The notes beneath the pieces were generated by a model that saw only the letters and a list, made by a program, of their open reading frames with translations, did no database searches and was not told the origin of the DNA. A stretch of DNA of 64,000 nt from Treponema sp. (lineage in GTDB: Bacteria > Spirochaetota > Spirochaetia > Treponematales > Treponemataceae). The translations under genes and the position numbers were made by a program. Each line of letters begins with the position of its first letter. Position 1 is the first letter of the stretch. Of the stretch, positions 62,822-64,000 are shown one piece after another. The DNA lies in NCBI GenBank assembly GCA_024400955.1, contig JAKSLY010000007.1, forward strand, positions 18,862 to 82,861. The letters run 5' to 3'.

Positions 62822-63853
62822 ATGGCAGTTAAAGTTGCTATTAATGGTTTCGGCCGCATTGGTCGCTTGGCATTCCGCCAGATGTTCGAAGCTGATGGTT
62901 ATGAAGTTGTAGCTATCAACGATCTCACAAGCCCAAAGATGCTTGCTCACCTTCTTAAGTATGATACAGCACAGGGTGGATTCTGTGGCCGCATCGGTGA
63001 AGGAAAGCACACAGTATCTGCTACAGAAGATTCTATCATCGTAGATGGAAAAGAAATCAAGATTTCTGCAGAAAAAGATGCAGCAAACTGCCCATGGGCA
63101 AAGTACGGTGTAGATGTTGTTCTTGAATGTACAGGTTTCTACTGCGCAAAGGACAAGGCTTCTGCTCACATCACAGCAGGTGCAAAGAAGGTTGTAATCT
63201 CAGCTCCAGCTGGAAACGACCTCCCAACAATCGTTTACAACGTAAACCACAAGACACTTACAAAGAACGACACAGTTATTTCTGCAGCTTCTTGTACAAC
63301 AAACTGTCTCGCTCCAATGGCTGATGCACTCAACAAGTACGCAGCTATCCAGTCTGGTATCATGTCTACAATCCACGCTTACACTGGAGACCAGATGATC
63401 CTCGACGGTCCACAGCGCAAGGGTGACCTCCGCCGTTCACGTGCTGGTGCACAGAACATCGTACCTAACTCAACAGGTGCTGCAAAGGCTATCGGTCTCG
63501 TAATCCCAGAACTCAACGGAAAGCTCATCGGTTCAGCACAGCGTGTTCCAACACCAACTGGATCAACAACAATCCTCACAGCAGTTGTAAAGGGAAAGGA
63601 TGTAACAAAGGAAGGAATCAATGCTGCAATGAAGGCTGCTGCAACAGAATCTTTCGGTTACAACGAAGATGAAATCGTTTCTTCAGACGTTATCGGAATG
63701 AAGTTCGGTTCACTCTTTGACGCAACACAGACAATGGTTTCAAAGATCGACGATGATACATACCAGGTACAGGTTGTTTCATGGTACGACAACGAAAACT
63801 CTTACACATCACAGATGGTAAGAACAATTAAGTACTTTGCAGAAAACTGCTAA
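62822..63853 (+). CDS. gapA: Glyceraldehyde-3-phosphate dehydrogenase
   Basis: Glycolytic enzyme, NAD-dependent type. 343 aa. NAD site [14 protein letters not shown], catalytic Cys158 in [12 protein letters not shown], His in [10 protein letters not shown], and [18 protein letters not shown] blocks. Codon use is more biased than in its neighbours (GTA, GCA, GTT, CTC and AAG rich), as expected for a highly expressed gene. Own promoter and terminator, so monocistronic. Confidence 0.98.
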   Translation: MAVKVAINGFGRIGRLAFRQMFEADGYEVVAINDLTSPKMLAHLLKYDTAQGGFCGRIGEGKHTVSATEDSIIVDGKEIKISAEKDAANCPWAKYGVDVVLECTGFYCAKDKASAHITAGAKKVVISAPAGNDLPTIVYNVNHKTLTKNDTVISAASCTTNCLAPMADALNKYAAIQSGIMSTIHAYTGDQMILDGPQRKGDLRRSRAGAQNIVPNSTGAAKAIGLVIPELNGKLIGSAQRVPTPTGSTTILTAVVKGKDVTKEGINAAMKAAATESFGYNEDEIVSSDVIGMKFGSLFDATQTMVSKIDDDTYQVQVVSWYDNENSYTSQMVRTIKYFAENC

Positions 63854-63875
63854 TAGTATTTAGTATGAACTAAAA

Positions 63876-63904
63876 AGAGCTCCGAATGGAGCTCTTTTTT
63901 TTTG
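63876..63904 (+). terminator. Rho-independent terminator of gapA
   Basis: AGAGCTCC (63876-63883), loop GAAT, GGAGCTCT (63888-63895), then nine T. A preceding A-tract could also stop minus-strand transcription. Confidence 0.92.
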
Positions 63905-63946
63905 AGTAAGAGTTTTCGTTGTCATTCTTATTGGAATGGTCGGTTT

Positions 63947-63996
63947 TTTTGCTTCGCAAAATCCTCCCGCAAGTTGCTCCAAGTCTTCGCAACTTG
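63947..63996. repeat. Pair of short palindromes at the window end
   Basis: TTTTGC-ttc-GCAAAA (63947-63961) and CAAGTTGC-11 nt-GCAACTTG (63970-63996), no gene. This looks like the edge of a palindromic intergenic element that continues beyond the window; copy number is unknown. Confidence 0.4.
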
Positions 63997-64000
63997 GGTA

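Noticed and set aside
1..64000. CRISPR arrays, tRNA, rRNA, tmRNA, insertion sequences, prophage
   Set aside because: Looked for repeated spacers, clover-leaf features, transposase or integrase motifs in the gaps and genes; none found. All gaps are under 300 bp.

Overview
The window looks like the chromosome of a host- or gut-associated spirochaete, most likely a Treponema. This is inferred from protein style: a RND pump operon with a small PII-like partner, several class III adenylate cyclases, a CheA with a fused receiver, large numbers of 'MKKxxx...FAQ' secreted proteins, and a long-form serine hydroxymethyltransferase. I ran no database search. Coding density is very high, no gene-free stretch exceeds 300 bp, and I saw no tRNA, rRNA, CRISPR array, insertion sequence or prophage.

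Layout. (1) 1-13225, all minus strand: two or more tightly packed operons. They encode a PilZ protein, a HEAT-like secreted protein, ComEC, KsgA, a YggS-type PLP protein, a membrane protein, two RluA-family pseudouridine synthases, TrpS, a MATE exporter, an MBL hydrolase, MltG and DnaG (cut by the window edge). (2) 13310-17348, plus strand: CPBP protease, threonine synthase, a secreted protein of unknown function and RfbD, closed by a bidirectional terminator. (3) 17437-24750, minus: an efflux operon (double-TetR regulator, TolC-like, lipoprotein MFP, RND pump, PII-like protein) with a clear promoter and a twin palindromic operator. (4) 24986-27023, plus: an EamA/DMT exporter overlapping an orphan PTS EIIC. 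(5) 27075-41515, plus: a ten-gene chemosensory operon (CheW, a small unknown protein, CheB, CheR-TPR, CheA-REC, a pseudo-receiver adenylate cyclase and four tandem divergent MCP-like receptors). (6) 41539-50195: M28 peptidase, RRM protein, adenosine deaminase-like enzyme, a minus-strand FecR / barrel / secreted-protein group, and a divergent CHASE2-adenylate cyclase. (7) 50296-63853: GlyA, a beta-propeller adenylate cyclase, SPOR and LapA-like proteins, ValS, a stand-alone HD (ppGpp hydrolase-like) protein, a radical SAM protein, a periplasmic-binding-protein/GGDEF protein and GapA.

The biological theme is nucleotide second messengers: three class III cyclases (27 kb apart at most), one diguanylate cyclase, one PilZ protein, one ppGpp-hydrolase-like protein and an adenosine deaminase-like enzyme. 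The strongest candidate for an undescribed system is region 5. It has all the parts of a chemosensory array except a free CheY, its receptors carry a changed signalling tip, and the only obvious output is an adenylate cyclase whose receiver domain has lost its phosphoacceptor. I infer an alternative chemosensory pathway that controls cAMP rather than, or as well as, the flagellar motor. A second theme is transcription starts at or next to the start codon: several signalling genes have a TATAAT box 6-11 bp before ATG and no Shine-Dalgarno sequence.
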